Source of the DNA: a bacterium
GTDB taxonomy: Bacteria; Myxococcota_A; Bradymonadia; UBA7976; UBA1532
DNA: 64,000 nt
Reading direction: 5' to 3'
NCBI GenBank assembly: GCA_030427205.1
Contig: JAUHXC010000001.1
Location: forward strand, 558,001-622,000
A model generated the notes under the pieces. The model ran no database searches. It saw nothing but the letters and a program-made list of their open reading frames with translations, and was not told the origin of the DNA. The position numbers and the translations under genes were made by a program. This document shows, piece by piece, positions 43,975 to 52,335 of the stretch (positions within the stretch are counted from its first letter, which is position 1; each line of letters starts with the position of its first letter).

Positions 43975-44783
43975 CCGTGGCCGCCACCGCCTCCGAGACC
44001 CCCGCCGAGGGCACCGTCGGCGTCGGTACGCTGCTGCGGGTGCTGTGGCGCAGCTTCTTCTTCCTTTCGGCGACCAACTTCGAGCGCATGCAGAACGTGG
44101 GCTTCGCCTACGCCATGCTGCCCGCCCTGCGCCGGCTCTATCGGGGGCGCGCGCTCGACGAGGCGGTCGAGCGTCACCTGGCGTTCTTCAACAGCCACCC
44201 GTACATGGCCGGCGCCCTGCTCGGCGCCGCGGTGCGCATCGAAGAAGACATCGCCGCCGGCCGCCGCCAGCCGATGGAGGTCGAGGCCTTCAAGCGCTGC
44301 ATGATGGGCCCCTTCGCCGCGGTGGGCGACAGCTTCTTCTGGGCCAGCCTGAGGCCGTTCGGCGCCGCCTGGGCGGTGGCCGGCGTGCTCAGCGGGGTCA
44401 TCTGGGCGCCGCTGGCCTTCCTGCTGCTCTACAACCTGTTCCACGTCGCGGTGCGGGGCTATGGGCTGTTCGCCGGGCACCGCTCGGCGGAGGCGATCAT
44501 CCAGCGCATCGAGCGCATCGAGCTGGTGCGGCTCGCCGACCGGTTGCACATCGCCACCGGGCTCTTCCTCGGGGCCACCGGCGCGCTCTTCGCCGATCGG
44601 GCGATGCGCTCGCCGGTGGGCATCGGCGACGGCCTCGAGCCCTTCCTGCTCGCCACGCTGACGGTGATCTGCGTGCTGTGCATCAAGCGCAAGATGGCCA
44701 TGCCGCTGTTGCTCTATCTGTTCACCGGGGGCTGCATCGCCCTGATGGCGGGGCTCAACGCCCTCTTTCCACTCATCGACTAG
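43971..44783 (+). CDS. PTS mannose-family IID permease
   Basis: A 270-residue protein with the IID pattern SATNFERMQNVGFAYAMLPA, ERHLAFFNSHPYMAGALLG and GPFAAVGDSFFW. It has several membrane helices near the C-terminus. It works with IIC in sugar uptake. The GTG at 43971 overlaps the IIC stop. The stop (44781-44783) partly overlaps the ribosome-binding site of the HPr gene. Confidence 0.9.
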   Translation: MTVAATASETPAEGTVGVGTLLRVLWRSFFFLSATNFERMQNVGFAYAMLPALRRLYRGRALDEAVERHLAFFNSHPYMAGALLGAAVRIEEDIAAGRRQPMEVEAFKRCMMGPFAAVGDSFFWASLRPFGAAWAVAGVLSGVIWAPLAFLLLYNLFHVAVRGYGLFAGHRSAEAIIQRIERIELVRLADRLHIATGLFLGATGALFADRAMRSPVGIGDGLEPFLLATLTVICVLCIKRKMAMPLLLYLFTGGCIALMAGLNALFPLID

Positions 44784-44792
44784 GAGGCAGTG

Positions 44793-45065
44793 ATGTCGGT
44801 ATCGCGAGACTTCGAGATCATCAACCGGCTCGGCCTGCACGCCCGGGCGTCGGCGGTCCTGGTCAAGGTCGCCGGCAAGTTCAGCGCCGAGGTGCACGTC
44901 GCCCGCGACCAGCAGCGGGTCAACGGCAAGTCGATCCTGGGCATGATGACCCTGGCGGCGGCCAAGGGCACCACGGTCACCGTCGAGTGCAGCGGCCCCG
45001 ACGAGCAGGAGGCCCTCGAGGCCATCGGGGCCTGCATCAACGATCGCTTCGGGGAGGCCGAGTAG
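44793..45065 (+). CDS. ptsH: HPr phosphocarrier protein
   Basis: A 90-residue HPr. The catalytic His is in NRLGLHARASA; the regulatory Ser is in VNGKSILGMMTLAA. It passes phosphate from EI to the IIA proteins and, when Ser-phosphorylated by HprK, can signal. I chose ATG 44793 over GTG 44790 because AGGAGG lies five bases upstream. It sits between the IID gene and ptsI. Confidence 0.96.
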   Translation: MSVSRDFEIINRLGLHARASAVLVKVAGKFSAEVHVARDQQRVNGKSILGMMTLAAAKGTTVTVECSGPDEQEALEAIGACINDRFGEAE

Positions 45066-45068
45066 CCC

Positions 45069-46862
45069 GTGTCCCGACCCGGCGACCACACCGGCGCGAG
45101 CCGGATCCTCAGCGGCCTGGGGGTCTCCCCGGGCTATGCGATCGGGCGGGCGTATCTCGTCGACCGCCGCCGGGTCCAGATCCCGAAGTATCACTTCGAA
45201 CCGGCGCAGCTCGACGCCGAGATCGAGCGGTTCCGGGCGGCGCTGAAGGTCTCCGAAGAGCAGGTGCGCACCCTGCGCAACCGCCTCGAGGTATCGGGGG
45301 AGGAGCACTACCTCATCCTCGACGCCCACCAGCTGATGCTGCAGGACGAGATGCTCGTCGACGGGGTCTGCCAGACCATGCGGGCGCAGCACATCAACCC
45401 CGAGTGGGCGCTCAAGAAGGTGCTGCGCAGCATCAAGCAGGTCTTCGACAACATCGACGACGAGTACTTCCGCGAGCGGCGCTCCGACGTGGACTTCGTC
45501 GGTGACCGGCTCATGCGCAACCTGCTCGGCATGAGCCAGCCGACCGTCTCGGGGGTCGCCCACAGCGGCATCATCGTCGCCCACGACCTCTCGCCGGCCG
45601 ATACCCTCGAGCTGACCCGCAGCCCGGTGCTCGGCTTCGCCACCGAGGCCGGCGGGCGCACCAGCCACACCGCGATCATCGCCCGCTCGCTCGAGCTGCC
45701 GGCGGTGGTGGCTGTCGGCGGGCTGACCGACCACGTCGGGCGGGGTGACGTGCTGGTGATCGACGGCACCGCCGGCCGGGTGATCATCAACCCGCCGCGG
45801 GCCGAGCTGGAGCGCTACCAGGCGCTGCAGCTCGTCTACCGCGCGCAGCGGGCGCGCATCGACGCGGTGCGCCACGACGCGGCGACCACCGACGACGGGC
45901 ACCGGATCGTCGTGCGGGGCAACATCGAGCGCCCCGACGAGGCCGCCGGCGTGCTCGACCACGGCGCGGCGGGCATCGGCCTCTTCCGCACCGAATATCT
46001 GTACATGAACCGCGAGGTGCCGCCCGACGAAGAGGAGCAGCTCGCCCACTACCGGGCGGTGCTCGAAGCCGCCGGCCCGGGCGGCGCGACCATCCGCACC
46101 CTCGACATCGGCGGCGACAAGCTCGCCGCCTCCCTGCGCCTGGGCCCGGAGGCCAACCCGGTGATGGGGCTGCGGGCCATCCGCCTGTGCCTGCAGCGGC
46201 CCGACCTCTTCAAGGTGCAGCTGCGGGCGCTGCTGCGGGCCAGCGTGCATGGCGAGCTGCGGGTCATGCTGCCCTTGATCGGCGGCCTCGAAGAGATCCG
46301 CGCCACCCGGGCGCTGTACGATAGCTGCCGGGCCGAGCTGCGCGCCGAAGGCCAACCGCTGGCCGACGAGATCCCGTTCGGCATCATGGTCGAGCTGCCC
46401 GCCGCGGTGACGCTGGCCGACTGGTTCGCCGAAGAGGTCGACTTCTTCTCCATCGGCACCAACGACCTCACGCAGTACACCCTGGCCGTCGACCGCGGAA
46501 ACCGGTACGTGGCCCACCTCTACAACCCGCTGCACCCGGCGATGCTGCGCACCATCGCCCACGTCGTGCGCACCGCCCGGGCGGCGGACATCGAGGTCAG
46601 CATGTGCGGCGAGATGGCCGGCGAGCCGCTCGCGCTGCCGGTCCTGCTCGGCCTGGGGTTGCGCACGCTGTCGATGAACCAGAACAGCGTGGCGCTCATC
46701 AAGTCGATGGTCCGCGATCTGCGCATCGACGAGTGCGAGGCGCTGGTGGCCGAGATCGCCGCGCTGCGCACCGTCGCTGAGGTCGAGGATCATGTGCGCA
46801 AGTCGATGCGCCACATGCTCGACGGCGCCCTGGCCGCCTCGATGCTCGACCCCATGATCTGA
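45069..46862 (+). CDS. ptsI: PTS enzyme I (phosphoenolpyruvate-protein phosphotransferase)
   Basis: A 597-residue protein. The phosphorylated His is in GGRTSHTAIIAR, with the PEP-utilising C-terminal barrel carrying FFSIGTNDLTQYTLAVDRGN and VSMCGEMAGEP. It starts the PTS chain by taking phosphate from PEP. It begins with GTG 45069, three bases after HPr. It closes the long operon from the acyltransferase gene onward and lies 18 bases before the convergent pyrD. Confidence 0.97.
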   Translation: MSRPGDHTGASRILSGLGVSPGYAIGRAYLVDRRRVQIPKYHFEPAQLDAEIERFRAALKVSEEQVRTLRNRLEVSGEEHYLILDAHQLMLQDEMLVDGVCQTMRAQHINPEWALKKVLRSIKQVFDNIDDEYFRERRSDVDFVGDRLMRNLLGMSQPTVSGVAHSGIIVAHDLSPADTLELTRSPVLGFATEAGGRTSHTAIIARSLELPAVVAVGGLTDHVGRGDVLVIDGTAGRVIINPPRAELERYQALQLVYRAQRARIDAVRHDAATTDDGHRIVVRGNIERPDEAAGVLDHGAAGIGLFRTEYLYMNREVPPDEEEQLAHYRAVLEAAGPGGATIRTLDIGGDKLAASLRLGPEANPVMGLRAIRLCLQRPDLFKVQLRALLRASVHGELRVMLPLIGGLEEIRATRALYDSCRAELRAEGQPLADEIPFGIMVELPAAVTLADWFAEEVDFFSIGTNDLTQYTLAVDRGNRYVAHLYNPLHPAMLRTIAHVVRTARAADIEVSMCGEMAGEPLALPVLLGLGLRTLSMNQNSVALIKSMVRDLRIDECEALVAEIAALRTVAEVEDHVRKSMRHMLDGALAASMLDPMI

Positions 46863-46880
46863 CCGCGGCGCGCCGCGCGG

Positions 46881-47900
46881 TCAGAGACCGGCACAGATCC
46901 GACGCACCGTGCGCGGGCCGCCGTAGATGAAGCCGGTATACAGCTGAACCAGATCGGCGCCCGCGTCGATGAACGCCCGCGCCTCGGCCGGGCCACGGAT
47001 ACCGCCCACACCCACCAGCGTCACCGCGGGTCCGACGAAGTCGCGCAGCCGCCGCACCGTCTCCACCGCCCGGGCGTGCAGCGGCGCCCCGCTCAACCCG
47101 CCGTTTCCGATGGCGTCGAGCTCGGCGACCGGCGTCGACAGCCCGCTGCGGTCGACGGTGGTATTGGTCGCGGTGAAGCCCGCCGCGCCCGCGTCGAGCG
47201 CGAGGCGCGCCACCGCCTCCAGCCGCGCGCGATCGAGATCGGGCGAGATCTTGACCAGCAGCGGCGGACCATCGGCGCCCAGCGCCGCGGTCACCGCGGT
47301 CAGCAGCGGCCCGAGCAGCTCGGGATCTTCGAACGTGCGCCCATCCCCCGAGTTGGGGCAGCTGATGTTGAGCACCAGCGCGTCGGCCAGCGGCGCCATC
47401 AGCGTGATCGAGCGCACGTAGTCGCCGATGGCGGCGTCCCCCGACAGGGTCTTGTCGTGCGATTTCGCCACGTTGACGAAGATCGGCACCGGGCGCTCTG
47501 CCAACGCCGCCAGCCGGGCCGCCGTCGCCTCGGCGCCCTGGTTGTTGAGCCCCATGCGGTTGATCAGGGCCCCGTCGGCCTTCAATCGAAACAGCCGCGG
47601 CTGCGGGTTGCCCGCGGACGGCCGGGCGGTGACCGAGCCGACCTCGACGAAGCCGAAACCGAGCGCGGCCATCGCGTCGATGTGCCGGGCGTCCTTGTCG
47701 AAGCCGGCGGCGAGCCCCACCGGATTGGCGAAGCTCAGGCCGAGCGCCTGCACCGGCCGGGGCGCCGCAGCGGTCAGCCCCGCGACGGCCCTGCGCCCGC
47801 CGGGCACCGCCAACGCGGCGCGCAGACCGCCCAACGTCCAGCGATGGGCGACCTCGGGGGGCAGAGAGAACAGCAGCCGACGGGCGACGGGGTAGATCAT
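46881..47900 (-). CDS. pyrD: Dihydroorotate dehydrogenase (quinone), class 2
   Basis: A 339-residue membrane-associated flavoprotein that oxidises dihydroorotate to orotate. Motifs: NPVGLAAGFDKDARH, LFRLKADGALINRMGLNNQG, the class-2 active Ser in NISCPNS, VKISPDL, and VGVGGIRGPAEA for FMN binding. Length fits class 2. It is convergent with ptsI and starts just left of the likely replication origin. Confidence 0.96.
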   Translation of the reverse strand: MIYPVARRLLFSLPPEVAHRWTLGGLRAALAVPGGRRAVAGLTAAAPRPVQALGLSFANPVGLAAGFDKDARHIDAMAALGFGFVEVGSVTARPSAGNPQPRLFRLKADGALINRMGLNNQGAEATAARLAALAERPVPIFVNVAKSHDKTLSGDAAIGDYVRSITLMAPLADALVLNISCPNSGDGRTFEDPELLGPLLTAVTAALGADGPPLLVKISPDLDRARLEAVARLALDAGAAGFTATNTTVDRSGLSTPVAELDAIGNGGLSGAPLHARAVETVRRLRDFVGPAVTLVGVGGIRGPAEARAFIDAGADLVQLYTGFIYGGPRTVRRICAGL

Positions 47901-47949
47901 GGGCCGGCAGACTACCAGAACCGGACCCGGGTCGAGGCAGAGCCGGACC

Positions 47950-48250
47950 GCCGGGGCGCCACAGACTCAGAATTCCGACGGCATCGAGATGTGAACAGCC
48001 TGTGAAAGACCTGGGGAAAGCGGCGCGCGTCGCCGTGGATTGCCTTGTGGACGATCACCGGACATCTGTGGACGGCATCGCAGCCCATGAAGACCCACAG
48101 CCCCCATGCAGAAGAGACAACAGAACATCCACAGACAGATCCTTTAATGTCGGCGGAGACTTGCTGGTGTCTTCCACATTTTCACAGCCCTTACTATGAC
48201 GATGAGTGCTCTGATCAGATGATCTGATCTCTCCCTGTTTCGAACAGTCG
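47950..48250. other. Probable replication origin (oriC)
   Basis: Part of the 455-base gap (47901-48355) between pyrD and dnaN, with no gene. It holds a cluster of DnaA-box-like CCACA cores on both strands, at about 47959, 48046, 48067, 48095, 48129, 48174, plus TTTTCACA at 48179. The best are ACATCCACA (48125-48133) and TCTTCCACA (48170-48178), each 7 of 9 to TTATCCACA. The region is AT-richer than its surroundings and includes a GATC-rich inverted repeat (48213-48229). Origins often lie beside dnaN. dnaA is not adjacent, so this is an inference. Confidence 0.55.
48213..48229. repeat. GATC-rich inverted repeat near dnaN
   Basis: GATCAGAT-G-ATCTGATC is a perfect 8-base inverted repeat around a single base, with overlapping GATC sites. 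It lies between the DnaA-box-like cluster and the dnaN start. It could be part of the origin or an operator for dnaN. Confidence 0.5.
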
Positions 48251-48355
48251 AGAGCAGGCCCGCCAGCGCGCGGGCTCGGGCTCGATGAATGATTGCAAAG
48301 CGTCGTGATTTCCGGTTATTGACTCGGGTCTTCGGCTCAGTCAGGGAGATCCGAC

Positions 48356-49495
48356 ATGAAGTTCGTCGTCGACCGCGACTCGTTCACCCGGGCCCTGTCC
48401 CGGATTCAGGGCGTGCTCAGCCGCAAAGCGACCCTGCCGGTGCTCTCGAACGTGCTCATCGAGGCCGGTGACGGCGGCTTGCGGGTGGCGGCGACCGACC
48501 TCGACGTGACCTTCGACGGCTTCGTCGAGGCCCGCATCGCCGAGCCGGGGCGGACCACGGTCGACGGCAAGCGCCTCTTCGACGTGGTGCGCAGCCTGCC
48601 GGGTGAAGAGGTCGACATCGAGGTCGGCGAAGACGAGAAGCTGGTGCTGCGCTGCAAGAACACCGAGTTCATGCTGCTCGGCAACCCGGCCGAGGACTAC
48701 CCCGGCCTGCCCGACGCCAAGGGCGTCGATCTCATCCCGGTCGACGGCGAGGGCCTCAAGGAGCTCATCGACCGCACCCGCTTCTCGGTCTCGACCGACG
48801 AGTCGCGCCCCAACCTCAACGGCGTCTTCTTCCGCTGCATGGGTGAGGGCCGCATCCGCATGGTCTCGACCGACGGGCACCGGCTCAGCCAGGGCGAGCG
48901 CGACGCCCGGGCCGACGAGGCGCCGATCCCCGAGCGGGAGGGGGTCATCATCCCGCGCAAGGGCGTCGAAGAGCTCAAGAAGCTGCTCGACGAGGCGACC
49001 TCGGCCAAGGTCTCGGTGCGCTTCGGTTTTCTCGAGCAGAACAACACCACCAACAACCTGATCGTCGAGGCCGGCGGGGTGGTGCTCTTCGTGCGGCTCA
49101 TCGACGCGGCCTTCCCCGATTATCGGCAGGTCATCCCCAAGTCGAGCGAGCGGCGGGTGGTGCTCGATCGCATGCCTTTCCTCAACTCGCTCAAGCGCAT
49201 CGGCCTGCTGGCCAGCGAGCGGACCCACGGGGTGCGCATCGAGCTGCGCCCGGGCCGCATGACCCTGCTGTCGGACAACCCCGACCTGGGCAAAGCCCGC
49301 GAAGAGATGCCCATCGAGGGCTACGAGGGCGGTGAGCTCATCATCGCCTTCAACGCGCGCTACGTGCGCGACATCCTCTCGACGCTCTCGGCGCCCAAGG
49401 TCGAGATGGCCCTCAACGAGGCGCTCTCCCCGGGCCTCTTCCGCGAGCATCAGAACGACGATTATCTGTTCGTGGTGATGCCGATGCGCATCTGA
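48356..49495 (+). CDS. dnaN: DNA polymerase III beta sliding clamp
   Basis: A 379-residue clamp. The usual start MKFVVDRDSFTRALSRIQGV, the middle NLNGVFFRC and VSTDGHRLSQGE, and the end YLFVVMPMRI are all typical. It forms a ring on DNA and tethers polymerases. The ATG at 48356 has AGGGAG seven bases upstream. It is followed by recF. Confidence 0.97.
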   Translation: MKFVVDRDSFTRALSRIQGVLSRKATLPVLSNVLIEAGDGGLRVAATDLDVTFDGFVEARIAEPGRTTVDGKRLFDVVRSLPGEEVDIEVGEDEKLVLRCKNTEFMLLGNPAEDYPGLPDAKGVDLIPVDGEGLKELIDRTRFSVSTDESRPNLNGVFFRCMGEGRIRMVSTDGHRLSQGERDARADEAPIPEREGVIIPRKGVEELKKLLDEATSAKVSVRFGFLEQNNTTNNLIVEAGGVVLFVRLIDAAFPDYRQVIPKSSERRVVLDRMPFLNSLKRIGLLASERTHGVRIELRPGRMTLLSDNPDLGKAREEMPIEGYEGGELIIAFNARYVRDILSTLSAPKVEMALNEALSPGLFREHQNDDYLFVVMPMRI

Positions 49496-49517
49496 CGGCC
49501 CCGGCCGTCCGCCGCTC

Positions 49518-50618
49518 TTGAAGATCACCCGCCTCGCGCTGCGCGACTTCCGCAACTTCGCCGAGGCCGAGGTGCACCCGCACCCCCGCTTCAACGTCGT
49601 CTGGGGCGAGAACGGTCAGGGCAAGACCAACCTGCTCGAAGCGATCTACTGGTTGGCGACCTTGCGCCCGTACCGCGCCTCACGGCTGCGCGAGCTGGTG
49701 CGCTGGGGGCATAAGGCGACTCGCGTCGACGGCGCCGTCGAGCGCGACGGGCTGATCCATCGGCTGGCGGTCGAGGTGCGCGACGGCGAGCGGCGGGCGC
49801 TGCGCGAGGAGAAGCAGGCGCGCACCGCGCATTACTTCGGGGCCCTGGCGGTGGTGATGTTCACCCCCGACGACGTCGCGATGGTGCGCGGCTCACCCGA
49901 GCTGCGGCGGCGCTTCGTCGACCGGGCCATCTTCACCGGTCGGCCGGCGCATCTGGCGACGGTGCTCGACTACAAGCGGGCCCTCGACGGGCGCAATCGG
50001 CTGCTGCGGGAGAGCGCGCCCGACGATCTGGTCGACGTCTACGAGTACACCCTCGCGCAGCAGGCGGCCCGGCTGATGCGGGCCCGACAGACCTTCGTCG
50101 AACGCCTCGCCCCGCGCTTCGCGGCCATCGTCGCCGCGGTCGCCGGTGAAGAACTGGGCGTCGAGATGCGCTATCGCCCCAGCCTGGCCATACCCGACGA
50201 CGCGGGAGACGACGCGCTCGTCGAGGCGCTCTACCAGAGCTGGATCGGCGACCGGGCCCGCGATCGGGAGCGCGGCTTCACCCAGCGCGGGCCGCAGGCG
50301 GACGACGTCGGCTTCACCCTGCTCGATCGCTCGGCGCGCAACTACGCGAGCCAGGGTCAGCAGCGGGCGATCGTGCTCGCGCTGAAGATCGCCGAGATTC
50401 AGTTGCTCGAAGAGATCCGGCAGTGTACCCCGGTGTTGTTGCTCGACGACGTGTCCAGCGAGCTCGATCCGCGGCGCAACGCGCGGCTGTTCGAGTTTCT
50501 CGCGGCGTTCGAGGGCCAGGTTTTCATCACGACGACCGATCCGGGATTTCTCAAGATCGACGCCGAGCGTCGGATCTGGCGGGTCGAAGCCGGGGTCGTG
50601 ACCCGGCAGGAGGACTGA
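49518..50618 (+). CDS. recF: DNA replication and repair protein RecF
   Basis: A 366-residue SMC-like ATPase: LRDFRNFAEAEV, Walker A in GENGQGKTNLLEAI, ABC-type signature in NYASQGQQRAIVLALK, Walker B in VLLLDDVSSELD, and a C-terminal QVFITTTDP. It helps load RecA at gaps during recombination repair. The start is TTG 49518, fixed by the family N-terminus (MKITRLALRDFRNF); no better codon exists upstream. It lies 22 bases after dnaN and one base before murA. Confidence 0.95.
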   Translation: MKITRLALRDFRNFAEAEVHPHPRFNVVWGENGQGKTNLLEAIYWLATLRPYRASRLRELVRWGHKATRVDGAVERDGLIHRLAVEVRDGERRALREEKQARTAHYFGALAVVMFTPDDVAMVRGSPELRRRFVDRAIFTGRPAHLATVLDYKRALDGRNRLLRESAPDDLVDVYEYTLAQQAARLMRARQTFVERLAPRFAAIVAAVAGEELGVEMRYRPSLAIPDDAGDDALVEALYQSWIGDRARDRERGFTQRGPQADDVGFTLLDRSARNYASQGQQRAIVLALKIAEIQLLEEIRQCTPVLLLDDVSSELDPRRNARLFEFLAAFEGQVFITTTDPGFLKIDAERRIWRVEAGVVTRQED

Positions 50619-50619
50619 G

Positions 50620-51903
50620 GTGGAGAAGTTCGTCATCGGAGGCCGCCGGCGCTTGACCGGCTCGGTCACCCCGGGGGGCAACAAGAACGAGGCCCTGCCG
50701 GTGCTGGCCGCGACCCTGCTGACCGAAGAGCCGGTGACCCTGCGCAACGTGCCGCGCATCAAGGATGTGGAGGTCATGTGCAAGGTCATCGAGAAGCACG
50801 GGGGCACCGTCGAGTGGCTCGAAGACGACGTCGTGCGCATCTGCACCGCGAACTTCGAAGCGGCCGTGCTCGACCACGCGCTGTGTCGCAAGGTGCGGGC
50901 GTCGATCCTCTTCGCCGGGCCGCTCGTCGCCCGCTTCGGCCGGGTCGAGCTACCGCCGCCGGGCGGTGACGTCATCGGCCGCCGCCGGCTCGATACGCAC
51001 TTCCAGGCCCTGCAGGCGCTGGGCGCCAGCGTCGGCGTCGACTCGAGCTACGACATCCGCGGCGGGCGGCTGCTCGGGGCGGACATCTTCCTCGACGAGG
51101 CCTCGGTCACCGGCACCGAGAACGCGATCATGGCCGCGGCGCTGGCCAAGGGCACGACCATCCTGCGCAACGCCGCCTGTGAGCCGCACGTGCAGCAGCT
51201 CTGCCGGCTGCTGGTGCAGATGGGGTCGAGCATCCAGGGCATCGGCACCAATACCCTCACCATCGAGGGCCGCGACAGCCTCGGCGGCGCCGACCACCGC
51301 ATCCAGAGCGACTACCTCGAGATCGGCAGCTTCATCGGCCTCGCCGCGGCGACCCGCAGCCCGATCACCATCAACCGGGTCGACCGGGAGAACCTGCGCA
51401 TGATCCGCATGGTCTTCCGGCGCATGGGCATCTACACCCAGGTCGAGGGCGACAAGCTGTTCGTGCCCGAAGACCAGCCGATGAAGATCCGCAGCGATTA
51501 TCACGGGCACGTGCCCAAGATCGACGACGGCATCTGGCCCCAGTTCCCCACCGACCTGATGAGCATCGTCATCACCGTCGCCACCCAGTGCACCGGCACC
51601 GTGCTCTTCTTCGAGAAGATGTTCGAGGGGCGCATGTTCTTCGTCGACGCGCTGCAGGGCATGGGGGCCCAGATTATCCTCTGCGATCCGCACCGGGTGG
51701 TGGTCACCGGCCCGCAGACGCTGCGCGGCGGGCGGGTGCAGAGCCCCGACGTGCGGGCGGGCATGGCGCTGCTCATCGCCGCGCTGACCTCGGTGCACGA
51801 GACCCACATCTACAACATCCGCCAGATCGAGCGGGGCTACGCCAACATCGACAAGAAGCTGCTCGCGCTCGGCGCGGCCATCGAGCGACGCCCGATCGAC
51901 TGA
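50620..51903 (+). CDS. murA: UDP-N-acetylglucosamine enolpyruvyl transferase MurA, Asp variant
   Basis: A 427-residue enzyme for the first committed step of peptidoglycan synthesis. K22 is in GGNKNEALPVLAA, and R91/R120-type and late RGG/D motifs are present. The active loop reads PPGGDVIGRRRLD: the Cys of E. coli MurA (Cys115) aligns with Asp 117 (GAC, 50968-50970). Cys-to-Asp MurA enzymes (for example mycobacterial and chlamydial) are active but insensitive to fosfomycin. The GTG at 50620 has AGGAGG about eight bases upstream, overlapping the end of recF. Confidence 0.95.
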   Translation: MEKFVIGGRRRLTGSVTPGGNKNEALPVLAATLLTEEPVTLRNVPRIKDVEVMCKVIEKHGGTVEWLEDDVVRICTANFEAAVLDHALCRKVRASILFAGPLVARFGRVELPPPGGDVIGRRRLDTHFQALQALGASVGVDSSYDIRGGRLLGADIFLDEASVTGTENAIMAAALAKGTTILRNAACEPHVQQLCRLLVQMGSSIQGIGTNTLTIEGRDSLGGADHRIQSDYLEIGSFIGLAAATRSPITINRVDRENLRMIRMVFRRMGIYTQVEGDKLFVPEDQPMKIRSDYHGHVPKIDDGIWPQFPTDLMSIVITVATQCTGTVLFFEKMFEGRMFFVDALQGMGAQIILCDPHRVVVTGPQTLRGGRVQSPDVRAGMALLIAALTSVHETHIYNIRQIERGYANIDKKLLALGAAIERRPID

Positions 51904-51921
51904 TCCCGCCAGCCGGATACG

Positions 51922-52335
51922 CTACGGGCCGAGCCGGCCCACCAGGCGGGCGGCGCTCTGCAGCCAGCCCGCCGCCGCCGCCGCCCAGCCGCGACGCAGC
52001 GGCACTGACCGCCCGCCGCGATCGATGTGCACCACCCGGGCGGTGAAGGCCTGCGCCCGGTGCCAGCCGTCGGGGCGGATGCGCGCGTCCCCTTTGAGGC
52101 AGTAGCGATCACCGACCCGAGCGACCACCCGATGGGCCAGGCCGAAGTCGTCGGTGGGCAGGAAGACCACGTCGCCCAGGCGGATGGCGTCGACCAGCGG
52201 GGCCAGCGTGAGCCGGTCGCCGTCGAGGATGGTCGGCCACATCGAGCGGCCGCGGGCGCGATAGCGCACCGACTGCCCGCGGGCCAGCAGCTCGCGGGCC
52301 AGATCGACCGCCGCCCGCAGATCGGGCGCGCTCAT
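51922..52335 (-). CDS. Soluble S24/S26-type serine peptidase of the RiPP-like cluster
   Basis: A 137-residue protein with the S24/S26 pattern: nucleophile Ser 31 in GRSMWPTILDGD, then RLGDVVFLP, LAHRVVARVGD (His 68) and YCLKGDARI (Lys 81). There is no membrane anchor, unlike ordinary signal peptidase I, so it probably acts in the cytoplasm or loosely at the membrane; leader-peptide removal is the natural guess. The ATG at 52335 overlaps the radical SAM stop (ATGA). It is the last gene of the cluster. Confidence 0.75.
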   Translation of the reverse strand: MSAPDLRAAVDLARELLARGQSVRYRARGRSMWPTILDGDRLTLAPLVDAIRLGDVVFLPTDDFGLAHRVVARVGDRYCLKGDARIRPDGWHRAQAFTARVVHIDRGGRSVPLRRGWAAAAAGWLQSAARLVGRLGP

